Assembly: GCA_002270565.1 (NCBI GenBank)
Contig: NQMI01000026.1
Location: forward strand, 365,079-429,078
DNA from: Stenocarpella maydis
Taxonomy: Eukaryota > Ascomycota > Sordariomycetes > Diaporthales > Diaporthaceae
Direction of reading: 5' to 3'
DNA length: 64,000 nucleotides
Positions 45,805-55,638 of this stretch are shown here, in pieces. The notes under the pieces were generated by a model. It made no database searches. It had not been told where the DNA came from and saw only the letters and a list, made by a program, of their open reading frames with translations. Made by a program: the position numbers and the translations under genes. Positions within the stretch are counted from its first letter, which is position 1; every line of letters begins with the position of its first letter.

Positions 45805-46930
45805 GATGTGCGTACTTGCTACAATCCAAGCATTGTGGGATAGCCTATCCAGGTGGTTTCGTCGGGGCGAGAGAGCCAGAACGTGTGATAGCAAAGGTTG
45901 AACTAGGGTAATAAATATTGATTCCTAGCGATAGAGCAAGCAGCAGAAGCAACTGGTACATTGTCGGTCTTGAATTAGGGTATTTCCCACGCGTTAGTAC
46001 ACTTTAGGCCTGGAGAACGAACCATTATGAGACTTCACAAGCCATACTGTCTCTTTCACTAAAATGAAGCTTGTTATTATAAGTACATACTAAGATTACC
46101 TCTTGATGTCGTCCAACATCCCACTCGACCACCCAACTTCAAAAGTTTCATTCAAGAGTTTAGTTATCAAATGCTTCTTATAGAAGCAATCTTCAGACCA
46201 GCTGTCTAGAAGTTAGGCCTCTATATTTGGCACCATGGGGTCTGGATGTATAGAGCCGGGCCTATCTGGGAACTCTTCCAGATTGCGATTCTTAGCTAGT
46301 AACCATATTTTGCTGGTTAGATTTGCCAATCGAAGTACGGTGCACAGAGACAACAATATTAGCACCCGGACATGCATGGTATAAATTCGAAGAGTGTAGT
46401 CATAAGAAGCGAAGTAGATTAAGTCACTGATGGTCAAGTGGAGTCTTTAATCTTCGTTGCCTTCCATGAGACATGAATAGGTTCAATTCTGCAAGCTATG
46501 GAAGCGCGGATCAATACGAAGACCTTCCGAGCTTCCGTTCAACTTGGACTGCCCTCTATAAACACTGTGTGAGAGATACATTCGCTTGATGAGGGATTCG
46601 AATGGTAAATGCCGGAAATCCGTATCTGTGCGATAACTAGTATCTAGGATAATTTCAAACCCCAAGTCTAATGCATAAAACTCCTATTTGGGCCAAAGCA
46701 CTCATCTCAGCTTTGGCTTGGTTCTACATCTGGAGATGATACCGAGCCATGGAACTATAAATAGCAGCAGATCCTAAGGCCAAAAGTAACTGATTTTCAC
46801 TTGCGCCGCCTGCTGTTGGTTGGTAACTTGTACTGAGAAGCTCGCATGGAAAAGAACAAAGATGAGCCCCAAAGCCTAACATGTGTATTCACGACTCCAG
46901 ATCATCCGATTTATGAGGATAGCAGGGAGC
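45805..46930. other. Intergenic with decayed coding relic
   Basis: Apart from the minus-strand relic listed at 46190-46680, no feature is seen. It includes the 3' region of the IDO gene. Confidence 0.5.
46190..46680 (-). pseudogene. Decayed coding frame of unknown family
   Basis: One minus-strand frame stays protein-like from about 46680 to 46210 and is broken by three stops (near 46484, 46454 and 46213). Pieces include FEIILDTSYRTDTDFRHLPF, SLIKRMYLSHSVYRGQSKLN and EEFPDRPGSIHPDPMVP. The stops are TGA/TAA/TAG in an AT-shifted context, as expected of an ageing transposon or gene relic. I do not recognise the family. It could also be chance. Confidence 0.3.
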
Positions 46931-48367
46931 TCATCGCCTCGTCATAGCCGTTTCCCGCACCAAATGGCCAGCTTCAAGGGTGCTATCCCTGGCCTGCTTC
47001 AAAAATGGCAGCAGCGCTGTGCCTCCAGTACCAGTCAACTCCTTGTCTGCCCCATTCTTCCCAGCGCCCTTCTTTTCGTTCTGTTGCCTTGTTGATGACG
47101 TTGCCAAGTTGACCACCCCCTTGCCTGCGTCTCCCGTCCACGGCTTGCGGGATGGGATGACAATGTAGGTGGTAACTATGGCCAGGTGTTTGTTTCGAAA
47201 CTCTGTCAACGTTTTGGTGGCCGCCGCGTATGCCTCTTGCATCCTTGCATGCTCCTCACTGGTCGTCTGCATCATGGCCAGCGAGCGGATGCTGCCCGAC
47301 CACCCGACATGCTCAAGGAAACGCCGATGGCCCCCAGGCATATACTCCCTCACCTCCTGGTGGAAGCTCTTCTCCTGGGGCTTCCCGGCCTTGGCGTGCG
47401 GATTGTTGCTGCCCTCCGACGTGTGCGTCACTCCCAGGACGACATCCCAGAATTGAATCAGTGATGACTGGCCATTGCTGCCGCCGCGCCACTGCTGCCA
47501 CGACCCTTGGCCGTTGCCCTCGTCGTAGAAGAGACCTTTCGGCAGGCCCGCTGCGGCCATATTCATTGAACCGGCTAGGAAGGGTCGGATCTCGTGATAG
47601 AAGACCATGGGGTCGCACCTCTCCCGCATACGGTCCAGGAGCATGCCGACCTTCGTGATGCAGACCGACAGCTCAGTCAGCGCGGCGGTGATGGTATCAT
47701 AGTCGCGTGTGAGGATGGCCCGCATGGCTCTAAGCATGATGGGGATGATATAGGCGCCTTGTGCCTCCATGGCAACGGAGACACACAGAAACCAGGACTC
47801 ATCCTTGCTGCCCGTGAAGGTGTGTGGCGACTTGAGACTGTCAAGGTCGGTGAAGCAATCGGTTGAAGAGGTAAAATTCCAAAGGTTGAGGGCCGCATAT
47901 GTTGCTGCTGGCGGTACTTCAAGATGCCGGGAGACAGCGAGTAGAGGTATTGATATTGCGGGAGGTAGGATCTGTGACAACTTGGTGGTCAGTGCAGGGT
48001 CATGCGGAAATGTATCTCTGGGTTTGATAGAGATAGCAATGAGAACCCAGCTAACCTCTGAAGCCTTTTCACCTCCCCAAACATATGCATGCGTCAGGAA
48101 GGTCAGGATAACATAAGCTCTCCTCCATTCAGGCTCCGTCCTCAAACTGGTTGTCGACAGTATAGCTAATTGCTCGACTCTTTGCCTCAGTGTGCCATTG
48201 TCGAGAAGTTCATGGATGTTATGAATCAAAAGTTCCCAGGGCTCATAATAAGAGCTGGGAAGGAATTTGAGTGGCTCTTCGGAAGGGAGGAAGCCATTGC
48301 TGGTGATATTGAACGACGCAAGCAGCTCTTCGTCTTGCAGCTGTTCAGAGAGGGCATGAGGCGACAT
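46931..48367 (-). CDS. BNA2: Indoleamine 2,3-dioxygenase
   Basis: Exons are 48367-48056 and 47971-46931 (phase 0); 450 aa when spliced. A haem enzyme that opens the indole ring of L-tryptophan to N-formylkynurenine, first step of the kynurenine route. Family blocks are clear: FLTHAYVWGGE, LPPAISIPLLAVSRHLEVPP, FYHEIRPFLAG, GLPKGLFYDEG, GGSNGQSSLIQFWDVVLGV, YMPGGHRRFLEHV and LTEFRNKHLAIVTTYIVIPSR, in which His366 is the proximal haem ligand. The 84-nt intron is a multiple of three and has no stop, so its retention would insert 28 residues between GEKASE and ILPPAI. The family alignment favours removal. It is divergent from the kynureninase gene at 49784, sharing about 1.4 kb upstream. The last ~50 residues (Gly/Lys-rich, then LLPFLKQARDST) are typical of fungal forms. 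Symbol follows the yeast name; the fungal IDO paralogue (alpha/beta/gamma) is undecided. Confidence 0.93.
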   Translation of the reverse strand: MSPHALSEQLQDEELLASFNITSNGFLPSEEPLKFLPSSYYEPWELLIHNIHELLDNGTLRQRVEQLAILSTTSLRTEPEWRRAYVILTFLTHAYVWGGEKASEVSWVLIAISIKPRDTFPHDPALTTKLSQILPPAISIPLLAVSRHLEVPPAATYAALNLWNFTSSTDCFTDLDSLKSPHTFTGSKDESWFLCVSVAMEAQGAYIIPIMLRAMRAILTRDYDTITAALTELSVCITKVGMLLDRMRERCDPMVFYHEIRPFLAGSMNMAAAGLPKGLFYDEGNGQGSWQQWRGGSNGQSSLIQFWDVVLGVTHTSEGSNNPHAKAGKPQEKSFHQEVREYMPGGHRRFLEHVGWSGSIRSLAMMQTTSEEHARMQEAYAAATKTLTEFRNKHLAIVTTYIVIPSRKPWTGDAGKGVVNLATSSTRQQNEKKGAGKNGADKELTGTGGTALLPFLKQARDSTLEAGHLVRETAMTRR

Positions 48368-49783
48368 GCTGGGTTCTGCCAGCAGAGTAAAGGCGAAGCA
48401 AGGCTAATAAATGTGACGCGGGATACAGTAAAGAGTTATCAGGCCTCTGGTCCACTGCTATGAAGAAGGAGGCCGGAGATGGGCCAGAGGGGTGTCTAGG
48501 TGAATTTTGTGCGTAGCGACGATATTCTTTTGGGCTGAATTTATGTGAGAACTAGGTATATCTTTCGTGCGTGAACCAGGCTCCCGAGTAACAACAAGAC
48601 TGCCAGTTAAAAGGCACTCCCTGGGCCTGCGTCACGGGAGACGGGCGCCTAACGTCGTCGCTCCGGCTTCCGGCCAGACCCAGCTTGTCAGGACCGCCCA
48701 CCGAGCTATCAACTTCCGCTCACCCATCCATTAACTTCCGCCCAGCAATTGTAAGTGATTCAGAACGCAGCTATGATTTATTGTAATGAATAATTATTAT
48801 TTCCGCTTCTTGGGGCTTAAAGGACTAAAAAGCTATAAGCTATAAGACTATAACTTATAAGGCTATAATAAATGGCCGAAAGATGTATAAAGAGTCATAG
48901 AGGGTTTAGAGGATCAGGCATAATTCAGGGTAGCTTTTTGATTATCTTAAGAGATACCTGGGAATACTGATAGTTTCCTTAGTAAATCTTATACAGTGTA
49001 GGCGGACGTTAAAACCTGTGTGGGTGGACGATAATACAAAGCCCTAGACTACTGTCATTTCTTCCGCGACTCGCCCATGCTGTCTTCTTCCGCGACAATC
49101 TTGACTTCCGTGAGCGCCAGCAGCAAGCAGCGCCTCGGTAAATACTGGGCCAGAAGTGTCGAACCCGGAGTGCAATGGCAGGGCATCGGAGGCTTGAGTC
49201 GAGACTGGCATCCGGTCGGCGGTTAGACACGGAAGAAAGACATGATGATACGGAAAGGCGGATGTTCGGATGTCATCGCGCTCACCCACTGCTAGTGGAA
49301 AACGAGAATTGCCCCCTGATATTAAGCATGTCGTAAATGTGACATGCCTGAGGACGTGCTTTTATAAGTATGCTTATATAGCGTTTACATAGCTTATATA
49401 ACCTATATCTTATATTATTATTATTCTATAGTAAACCTTTTTTTTTCTTTAGCGTGAAGCGTTGGCTTACAACATGCGGACGAGGGTCTCCTACGTACCT
49501 AAGGTAAGTACTTAGGTAATCTAACTGCCGGTTTGCGGCTGTCGGGGCGAACCGAAAAGCTTTCAGGGCCCAGAATCTGGTACCTCACCGTTTCAGGCCT
49601 GGACTGACTTTATCCCACAGCAGGTTTGAGTGTCCCCCTCTGGAGTCTAGTGCTTGGACAGCTACCACCCGCCGCCTACCCTGGGGTACATAGAAGACCA
49701 GCCAGACACGTTAGTTGCGACGCTGGCATATTTACCTGACGACCTCGGTATCAAGCGCATCCCTGACTCTTTCTCTTTTTGCC
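48368..49783. promoter_or_regulatory. Shared divergent promoter region of IDO and kynureninase
   Basis: The two tryptophan-catabolism genes start at its ends and read outward. The middle holds two AT-rich patches (about 48770-48990 and 49340-49445, with repeated CTATAAG/CTTATA words) around a normal-GC core. The core has no supported gene. Coordinated expression is an inference from geometry. Confidence 0.5.
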
Positions 49784-51283
49784 ATGTCGAAAATGGACTT
49801 CAGTGCCACTGCCGACCAGATCCGGGCCGGCAACAAGCCAGGCTTCAGCGACTTTTCGCTGCAGCAAGCCCAGTCACTTGACCGCTCTGACCCCATCAAG
49901 CACCTGCGGAACGAGTATATCTTCCCTACCAGAGCCTCCCTCAAGAGTAAGGCGCTCAGACCTGTGGCATCCCTCGGGGCCACGGTGGTGAACGGCACAG
50001 CACATGCGCAAGACAAGGATGGGAAGGGCGCCATCTACTTTTGCGGCAACTCGCTTGGCCTGCAGTCCCAAGCCACACGGCGATACATCAACGCGCAGCT
50101 CGACACGTGGGCATCCATTGGAGTGAATGGCCACTTCACAGACCTGGAGGACTCGCCCCTCGTCAACTGGCAAGACATGTCCGCCCAGTGTGCAACCCAG
50201 TCGGCAGACTTCCTAGGCGCACTTCCGGGCGAGATCGTCTACATGAATACGTTGACAACTAACATCCACCTGCTGCTGGCCGCCTTCTACAGGCCGACAG
50301 ACGGACGCCACAAGATTATCCTGGAGTGGAAGCCCTTCCCGAGTGACTACTACGCCATCCATTCACACCTCCAATGGCACAACCTGGACCCGGCCACATC
50401 CATGGTCGAGATCTGGCCCAAGGACGAGAACCCGTACATCCCCACCAGCCAAATCCTTGCCACCATTGACGAACATGCCAATGACGCGGCTCTTATCCTC
50501 CTCCCAGGAATCCAGTACTACAGTGGCCAGCTGTTCGACATCCCGACCATCACCAAGTATGCGCAGGACAGAGGTATCGTGGTAGGCTGGGACCTGGCCC
50601 ACGCGGCAGGAAACGTCGACCTCAGCCTCCACGAATGGAACGTGGATTTTGCCATGTGGTGCACCTACAAGTACATTAATGCCGGCCCTGGGTCAATTGC
50701 CGGCGCGTTTGTGCATGAACGTCACGGCAAAGTGGAGTGGGCCGCGGATGCCGATAGTGAGGACGTGCAGCTGAAGCCCGTGTTCCGGCCTCGCCTCAGC
50801 GGCTGGTACGGCGGCGACAAGAGCGTGCGCTTCCAGATGGCCAAGCAATTCCAGCCGACCCCTGGCGCGGGCGGGTTCCAGATCGGCAACCCCTCGGCGC
50901 TGGACCTGGCCGCCCTGAGCGGCGCCCTGAGCATGTTCGGAGAGGCCGGCTTCACGAACCTGAGGAACAAGAGCCTTATCCTGACGTGCTATGCAGAAGC
51001 CATATTGAACCAGATACTGGCGGACGAGCAGCATGCCGAGAAACCCGCCTTTACCATAGTGACGCCAGCAAACCCCGCTGAGAGGGGCGCACAGCTAAGC
51101 ATCATGCTGAGGGACGGATTGCTGGACAATGTGCTGGAGGAATTCGCAGAAGAGGGTATTGTGTGCGACAAGCGCAGGCCGGACGTCCTTCGCGTAGCAC
51201 CAGTACCAATGTACAACAGCTTCGAGGAGGTCTGGAGGTTCATGGAGGTTCTGAGGAGGGCGTTGGGTATGCCCGGGAGGTAA
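49784..51283 (+). CDS. BNA5: Kynureninase
   Basis: An intronless 499-aa PLP enzyme. It hydrolyses kynurenine or 3-hydroxykynurenine to anthranilate or 3-hydroxyanthranilate plus alanine. Family features: IYFCGNSLGLQ (phosphate-binding start), VYMNTLTTNIHLLLAAFYRP, EWKPFPSDYYAIHSHL, GWDLAHAAGN (Asp270 contacts the cofactor), MWCTYKYINAGPGS with Lys296 as the Schiff-base lysine, and RLSGWYGGDKSVRFQM. The C-terminus ...VLRVAPVPMYNSFEEVWRFMEVLRRAL is complete. I chose ATG 49784 (gccATGtcg) because it begins a normal N-terminus (MSKMDFSATADQ); the frame is open further upstream without a better start. It is divergent from the IDO gene; formamidase and kynurenine 3-monooxygenase genes, which would complete the route, are not in the window. 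Confidence 0.95.
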   Translation: MSKMDFSATADQIRAGNKPGFSDFSLQQAQSLDRSDPIKHLRNEYIFPTRASLKSKALRPVASLGATVVNGTAHAQDKDGKGAIYFCGNSLGLQSQATRRYINAQLDTWASIGVNGHFTDLEDSPLVNWQDMSAQCATQSADFLGALPGEIVYMNTLTTNIHLLLAAFYRPTDGRHKIILEWKPFPSDYYAIHSHLQWHNLDPATSMVEIWPKDENPYIPTSQILATIDEHANDAALILLPGIQYYSGQLFDIPTITKYAQDRGIVVGWDLAHAAGNVDLSLHEWNVDFAMWCTYKYINAGPGSIAGAFVHERHGKVEWAADADSEDVQLKPVFRPRLSGWYGGDKSVRFQMAKQFQPTPGAGGFQIGNPSALDLAALSGALSMFGEAGFTNLRNKSLILTCYAEAILNQILADEQHAEKPAFTIVTPANPAERGAQLSIMLRDGLLDNVLEEFAEEGIVCDKRRPDVLRVAPVPMYNSFEEVWRFMEVLRRALGMPGR

Positions 51284-52540
51284 CCAATATTGCTCGAGAG
51301 GCTGTCAGGACTGGATTAGGGTCGGACAGCCTATTAGACCAGGATCTACATTGGTTCATATATCAAGTGGCACCTTTGGCGTGCTATAGCTCACTGGTGT
51401 GCTGATTTGGCTGCCCTGGTTTGGCCTTCGCAAACAAGTTGCCAGACATTATTGGAGACCCAAATTCTGTCTGTATGTTTCAAGCTTAGGTTGAACCAGC
51501 GGGATGAGCCTGTACTTAATACCCATCGGAATGTCACAACCGCTGGAGTTGAAGGATTACTTTTCGAGTACGATAAACTTTAAAATATAAAACGTATTCT
51601 GAGAACACCACAGCCGTGTACTTGTTCTCAGTCACCGTATGCTTGCGTATAACGTTGAGAAGCTGTTTGAGCACCACGGCCTGAAGTACCTATTTGTACT
51701 TCTTGCATTGAAACTCTGCTGTTTCCGACTTGAAATAAAAGGTTAAATTTATGCTATGGCGAGGAGAATCATGCTGAGAATGATTACATCAAGGGATAAT
51801 TGGCTTACAATGCCTAGGTAGTTGGCTGTACCCACACATGCCTTTGCTTGCGGTTGACTCCACCAGAGAGCCACAATTGAGTGGACAATTCACAGCCCCA
51901 GAGTCGATGAGACATTTCGACTGAGACTAGCCATTCGCTGTTTAAAATGTTCCGAAATCCTAGGCAATGAGCGAGGAATGGGACCTGTGGATTTGGGTGC
52001 GGCGGCTCAAACGCGCAGCCGACCTCAGTGTTCTCTGCGCGTCCATATTCGTCGCCCGTGAGCTAGCTGATATCTTGACTACCTGTTCTCATGGTACACT
52101 ATGCAGTTGAATTTGCCTCTCGCGAAGCATTGCGCATGGCTCGTAGCAAGCCAACCCATGAGAAGTTCTGGGCCCATCTCCAACCAGCAGATTCGGAGCA
52201 TGTAGCTCCGCAGTGCTGGGATGTCGGCGCATCTATGACTACGTAGTCAACCTGTAGACCCCGGTTGCCACCGACGAACATCAAAGGGCAACAATGCCCT
52301 TCGCATACATAAGATGCGACCAAGCTGTCGTCAAGCGGCTATGTGTATGTGATACACGAGCAGCGACCGAGCTGCTTGCACGCACTAAACCCATCACCAC
52401 ACTTGGAGTCGAGCGATGCGCAAGTGACCCGATTCTCAAAAGCTCCAGGCATCCCGATTTTTTATTTTATTTTCCCAACCCAAGTTACCAAGGGGCCGGA
52501 ACACTAAGCAGTCACAGCATCGCAACTGTCGAGGGCCAAC
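51284..52540. other. Intergenic, no gene seen
   Basis: 3' region of kynureninase and promoter of the esterase gene. A T-rich run lies at about 52458-52473. No credible frame. Confidence 0.55.
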
Positions 52541-53494
52541 ATGACGCGTCTAACGTCTATCCTGGTAGCTTCGGCCCCTTTGCTTGCTTTGTCCTACGCC
52601 GCGTCTCTTCAAAAACTCAATGTGACGCTCGAGAATAATCCAAGCAACGTGGGCTTCTACATCTACGTTCCCCACCAACTTGCCCCGAACCCCCCAGTCC
52701 TCGTCAACCCGCATTGGTGCCACGGCGACGCACCCGCCGCCTTCGCCGGCTCCAAATTTGCCAGCCTGGCATCTCAATACGGATACATCGTCATATATCC
52801 TGACAGTCCTAACCTCTCGGACAAGTGCTGGGACGTGTCATCTCGCGCCACCTTGACCCACGCTGGTGGCGGTGACAGCCAAGGAATTGTGAGCATGGTG
52901 AAATGGACGCTCGACAAGTATGGGGCAGATGCCACGCGTGTTTTTGTCACGGGCGTAAGCTCTGGGGCCATGATGACGAACGTGCTTGTCGGGGCATACC
53001 CGGATGTCTTCGCTGCAGGGTCCGCATTCGCTGGCGTCCCGTTTGGTTGTTATGGCGCCAACATCCCGGCTAACACAAGTGATGTGGCTTACTGGAATAG
53101 CGGCTGTGCCGAGGGACGTGTTCAGCACAGTCCTGCGGAGTGGAAATCGATCGTGGAAGCAGCATACCCTGGATATGGTAGTGGCTGGCGGCCCAAGCTC
53201 CAGGTCTTCCACGGAACAGCGGACGAGGTGCTTAATTATACCAACTTCGGCGAGGAGATCCAGGAGTGGACAGGTGTCTTCGGCTTGAGCCAGACGCCTA
53301 CAGCGACGATCCAAGACACTCCCTTGCCAAACTGGACCAAATACGTATATGGCGATGAGGGCTGGTTCGAAGCTTACAGTGCATTGAATGTCTCGCATAA
53401 TATTCCTGTGCAGGCCGGTATCGCCGTGGATTGGTTTGACCTACGGTGTAGTGAGGGCGATTGCTTTCGCTGGGGAACAGCAGGGCCAGCATAA
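52541..53494 (+). CDS. Secreted CE1-type carbohydrate esterase (acetylxylan/feruloyl esterase-like)
   Basis: An intronless 317-aa alpha/beta hydrolase of the PHB-depolymerase/CE1 type. A signal peptide (MTRLTSILVASAPLLALSYA) is followed by the mature enzyme. Motifs: HWCHGD (oxyanion region; more often HWCTG in relatives), YPDSPN..CWDV, the nucleophile elbow VTGVSSGAMMTN with Ser140, FHGTADEV (acid Asp) and SHNIPVQ near the end (His), then WFDL. The last residues RCSEGDCFRWGTAGPA are not a carbohydrate-binding module. Family knowledge: such enzymes remove acetyl or feruloyl groups from plant xylan outside the cell. Substrate choice between these is uncertain. No neighbour is in the same pathway. 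Confidence 0.9.
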   Translation: MTRLTSILVASAPLLALSYAASLQKLNVTLENNPSNVGFYIYVPHQLAPNPPVLVNPHWCHGDAPAAFAGSKFASLASQYGYIVIYPDSPNLSDKCWDVSSRATLTHAGGGDSQGIVSMVKWTLDKYGADATRVFVTGVSSGAMMTNVLVGAYPDVFAAGSAFAGVPFGCYGANIPANTSDVAYWNSGCAEGRVQHSPAEWKSIVEAAYPGYGSGWRPKLQVFHGTADEVLNYTNFGEEIQEWTGVFGLSQTPTATIQDTPLPNWTKYVYGDEGWFEAYSALNVSHNIPVQAGIAVDWFDLRCSEGDCFRWGTAGPA

Positions 53495-54294
53495 TGACGG
53501 ACGGGACCACAACTCTTATTAACTAGGATAGGCGCAATTACAGCCAGAGAATAGTACACTGCAGCTTAGGACGCACAGTTCTTTGCGATATGCCCTAGCG
53601 GACAACCTGTCAGTGAGCAATCATGAGCCCATGTAACGCAGGCTAGAGCTGAGCGGTCTGACATATCGCGACCGGTATGTGGCCTGTGAGACGAGAAAGC
53701 TTACATGGCCGGAGAAGGAGCTCTTCCCATGACAACGGAGCACAGGGCCCAGGGTGCTTGAAGCGGGCTTCGCAGTCTTCTTATCAGAGGTGATTTGGGA
53801 CATTTCGCCTAATACGGCAGTCCTCTGGGCATCTGCTACACCCCAGTCAGTGGAATTGCATTCTGCCTTCCTAGAACCAGGTATTATCCCGTAGCCAAGT
53901 CAGCCAGCCATGCATCTTCCTCACGGTGGGTGTGGTGGAGTAGTCAAGAGAGGCTGGGAGAATAGAGACGGGTGTGCCACTCAAAACGTCCAAGTTTGTC
54001 CGAGATATATTGGATCCGCGCGGGGGGCTGGCGCTTTGACCTAGTGCTGTCTGTATGGATAACAATGGATAACAATCAATAACCATTGATCAGATTGCCG
54101 CCCGTGTATAGTGCTTCCAACCGTCTCTTATCTGCACGACGATATCACCAGTCTAGTGGGTGGTGTAGCATCGCCGGCATACCTGCCGTGTTCAGGGCAG
54201 CAGGCCGATCTTATCCCGAAGAGGAAGCTCAGACTTGGCCCTCGAATTCCCATCCCATATCGGTGATTGGGATCAACTGCCGAGCGACAGTACA

Positions 54295-54555
54295 CTATAA
54301 CCTTGGATTGAAGCATAACCTGTCCTCTCCGAGCCCGACGCGCTGAGGCTTGATCAGCTTCCCCTGCTGAGATAGGTCGTGCCCCAACCGCGCCACGGCA
54401 TTGGTCTGTTTCACATCTTGTTCATCCGGTTCTGGTAGCATTGCATCGGTGTCAAAGTCTTGGCGAACGTTCGCGGGAGGGACACCACTGGACGAGCTGA
54501 ACAAGCCAAGTCTTGAGATGTCCTCCTGGGCTACCCAAATGTCAAGACGAGACAT
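54295..54555 (-). CDS. 86-codon ORF or gene fragment of unknown family
   Basis: It reads MSRLDIWVAQEDISRLGLF... with an acidic middle (DTDAMLPEPDEQDVKQTN) and ends ...RLCFNPRL-stop. Composition looks protein-like rather than random, and the start lies in a normal ATG context. There is no splice partner, and I do not recognise it. It may be the remnant of a larger gene or chance. Confidence 0.25.
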   Translation of the reverse strand: MSRLDIWVAQEDISRLGLFSSSSGVPPANVRQDFDTDAMLPEPDEQDVKQTNAVARLGHDLSQQGKLIKPQRVGLGEDRLCFNPRL

Positions 54556-54745
54556 CGACTTGCGATGTGCCGGGCCGCGTGCTTATCTTCGTTGGCTGTC
54601 GGGCACGTGGACGTCGTAGTGCCTTGACTCAAGGTGGAGGCGCAAGCGAGGTGACCATCCGGACGTGTGTGCACAAGCACTGGGAAGGTAGTTTGTCCAA
54701 GGGCGTTATATTCTGCATACAGTTCGACACACACATGCATACACG

Positions 54746-54755
54746 TATATAAATA
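54746..54755 (+). promoter_or_regulatory. TATA box of the secreted nuclease gene
   Basis: TATATAAATA lies 121 nt upstream of the ATG at 54876, a plausible core-promoter distance. Confidence 0.45.
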
Positions 54756-54875
54756 TGTCCATGTACGCCCATTCCATTACTACCACATGTGACTACAAGC
54801 ACGAGCCTCCTGGACAGCCTCTCGACTTCAGGCAAAGCACAGCAAAAACGGTCTATTCGGATCGTCCTCAACATC

Positions 54876-55638
54876 ATGAAGGCCTCGACTTCCCTCCTCA
54901 CAGGTATTGCCGGCCTTGTGGCCGTTGTTTCGGCGGCTCCGGCACCCATGCCAACGCCGCCAGGCATTCCCACAGCGTCCACGGCCAAGACCCAGCTGGC
55001 CGCTCTCACAGTCGCCACGCAGGTTGACGATGGCAACTACGAGAGGGATCTGTTTCCCACCTGGGACACGATAGAGGGGACCTGCAACACTCGGTATGCT
55101 CCTCCCCCGGGGGGTCGAACCCCCAATTCGAGCAGTCTAGCTGATATTGTCCGCCCTGCTACCCAGTGAGTATGTGCTGAAGCGTGACGGTACCAACGTT
55201 GTTGTCAGCTCGGCTTGCACAGCTACATCCGGGTCGTGGTTCAGCCCGTACGATGGTGCGACGTGGACGGCAGCCAGCGACGTGGACATTGACCACATGG
55301 TCCCGTTGAAAAATGCCTGGATCGTAAGTCTCTCTCATATACGCTCCGGCACCAATAGTCGGTGAGGGTCACTGACCAAGACGCAGTCTGGAGCCAATGC
55401 CTGGACAACTGCACAAAGGGAGGCATTTGCCAATGATGTGACCCGGCCTCAGCTGTGGGCTGTAACGGACAACGTGAATCAGTCCAAGGGGGATAAAAAC
55501 CCCGCCAACTGGAAGCCGCCGCTGTCCAGCTTCTACTGTGTCTACGCGAGGAGCTGGGTGCAGGTCAAGTACTACTACAAGTTGACGGTCAGCAGCGCGG
55601 AGAAGACAGCTCTGACAAGCATGCTTAACACCTGCTAA
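54876..55638 (+). CDS. Secreted HNH-type nuclease (DUF1524/GmrSD-like)
   Basis: Exons are 54876-55093, 55167-55323 and 55387-55638, phase-consistent; 208 aa. A signal peptide (MKASTSLLTGIAGLVAVVSA) and a Pro/Ala-rich segment precede the domain. The nuclease part shows TCNTREYVLKRDG, the core VDIDHMVPLKNAW, then FANDVTRPQLWAVTDNVNQSKGDKNPANWKPP, which matches the DHxVPL...NxxKGD..PxxWxP pattern of secreted actinobacterial and fungal nucleases. Four Cys are left for disulfides after signal cleavage. It probably degrades extracellular DNA or acts on competing or host cells. It is convergent with RRB1. Intron 1 contains a tRNA-like hairpin (see 55109-55124). Confidence 0.88.
55109..55124 (-). repeat. 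Inverted repeat resembling a tRNA T-arm/B box, in intron 1 of the nuclease gene
   Basis: On the minus strand the sequence GGGGGTTCGACCCCC forms a 5-bp stem around TTCGA, matching the pol III B-box pattern GGTTCGANNCC. Upstream on that strand TAGCAGGGCGG weakly resembles an A box, but a full cloverleaf with a paired acceptor stem could not be drawn. It may be a decayed tRNA or SINE-like remnant. Confidence 0.35.

Larger units (their letters stand above)
53495..54875. other. Intergenic with possible relic frame and nuclease promoter
   Basis: It holds the minus-strand frame at 54295-54555 (listed separately) and a TATA-like element at 54746. No other supported gene. Confidence 0.5.
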
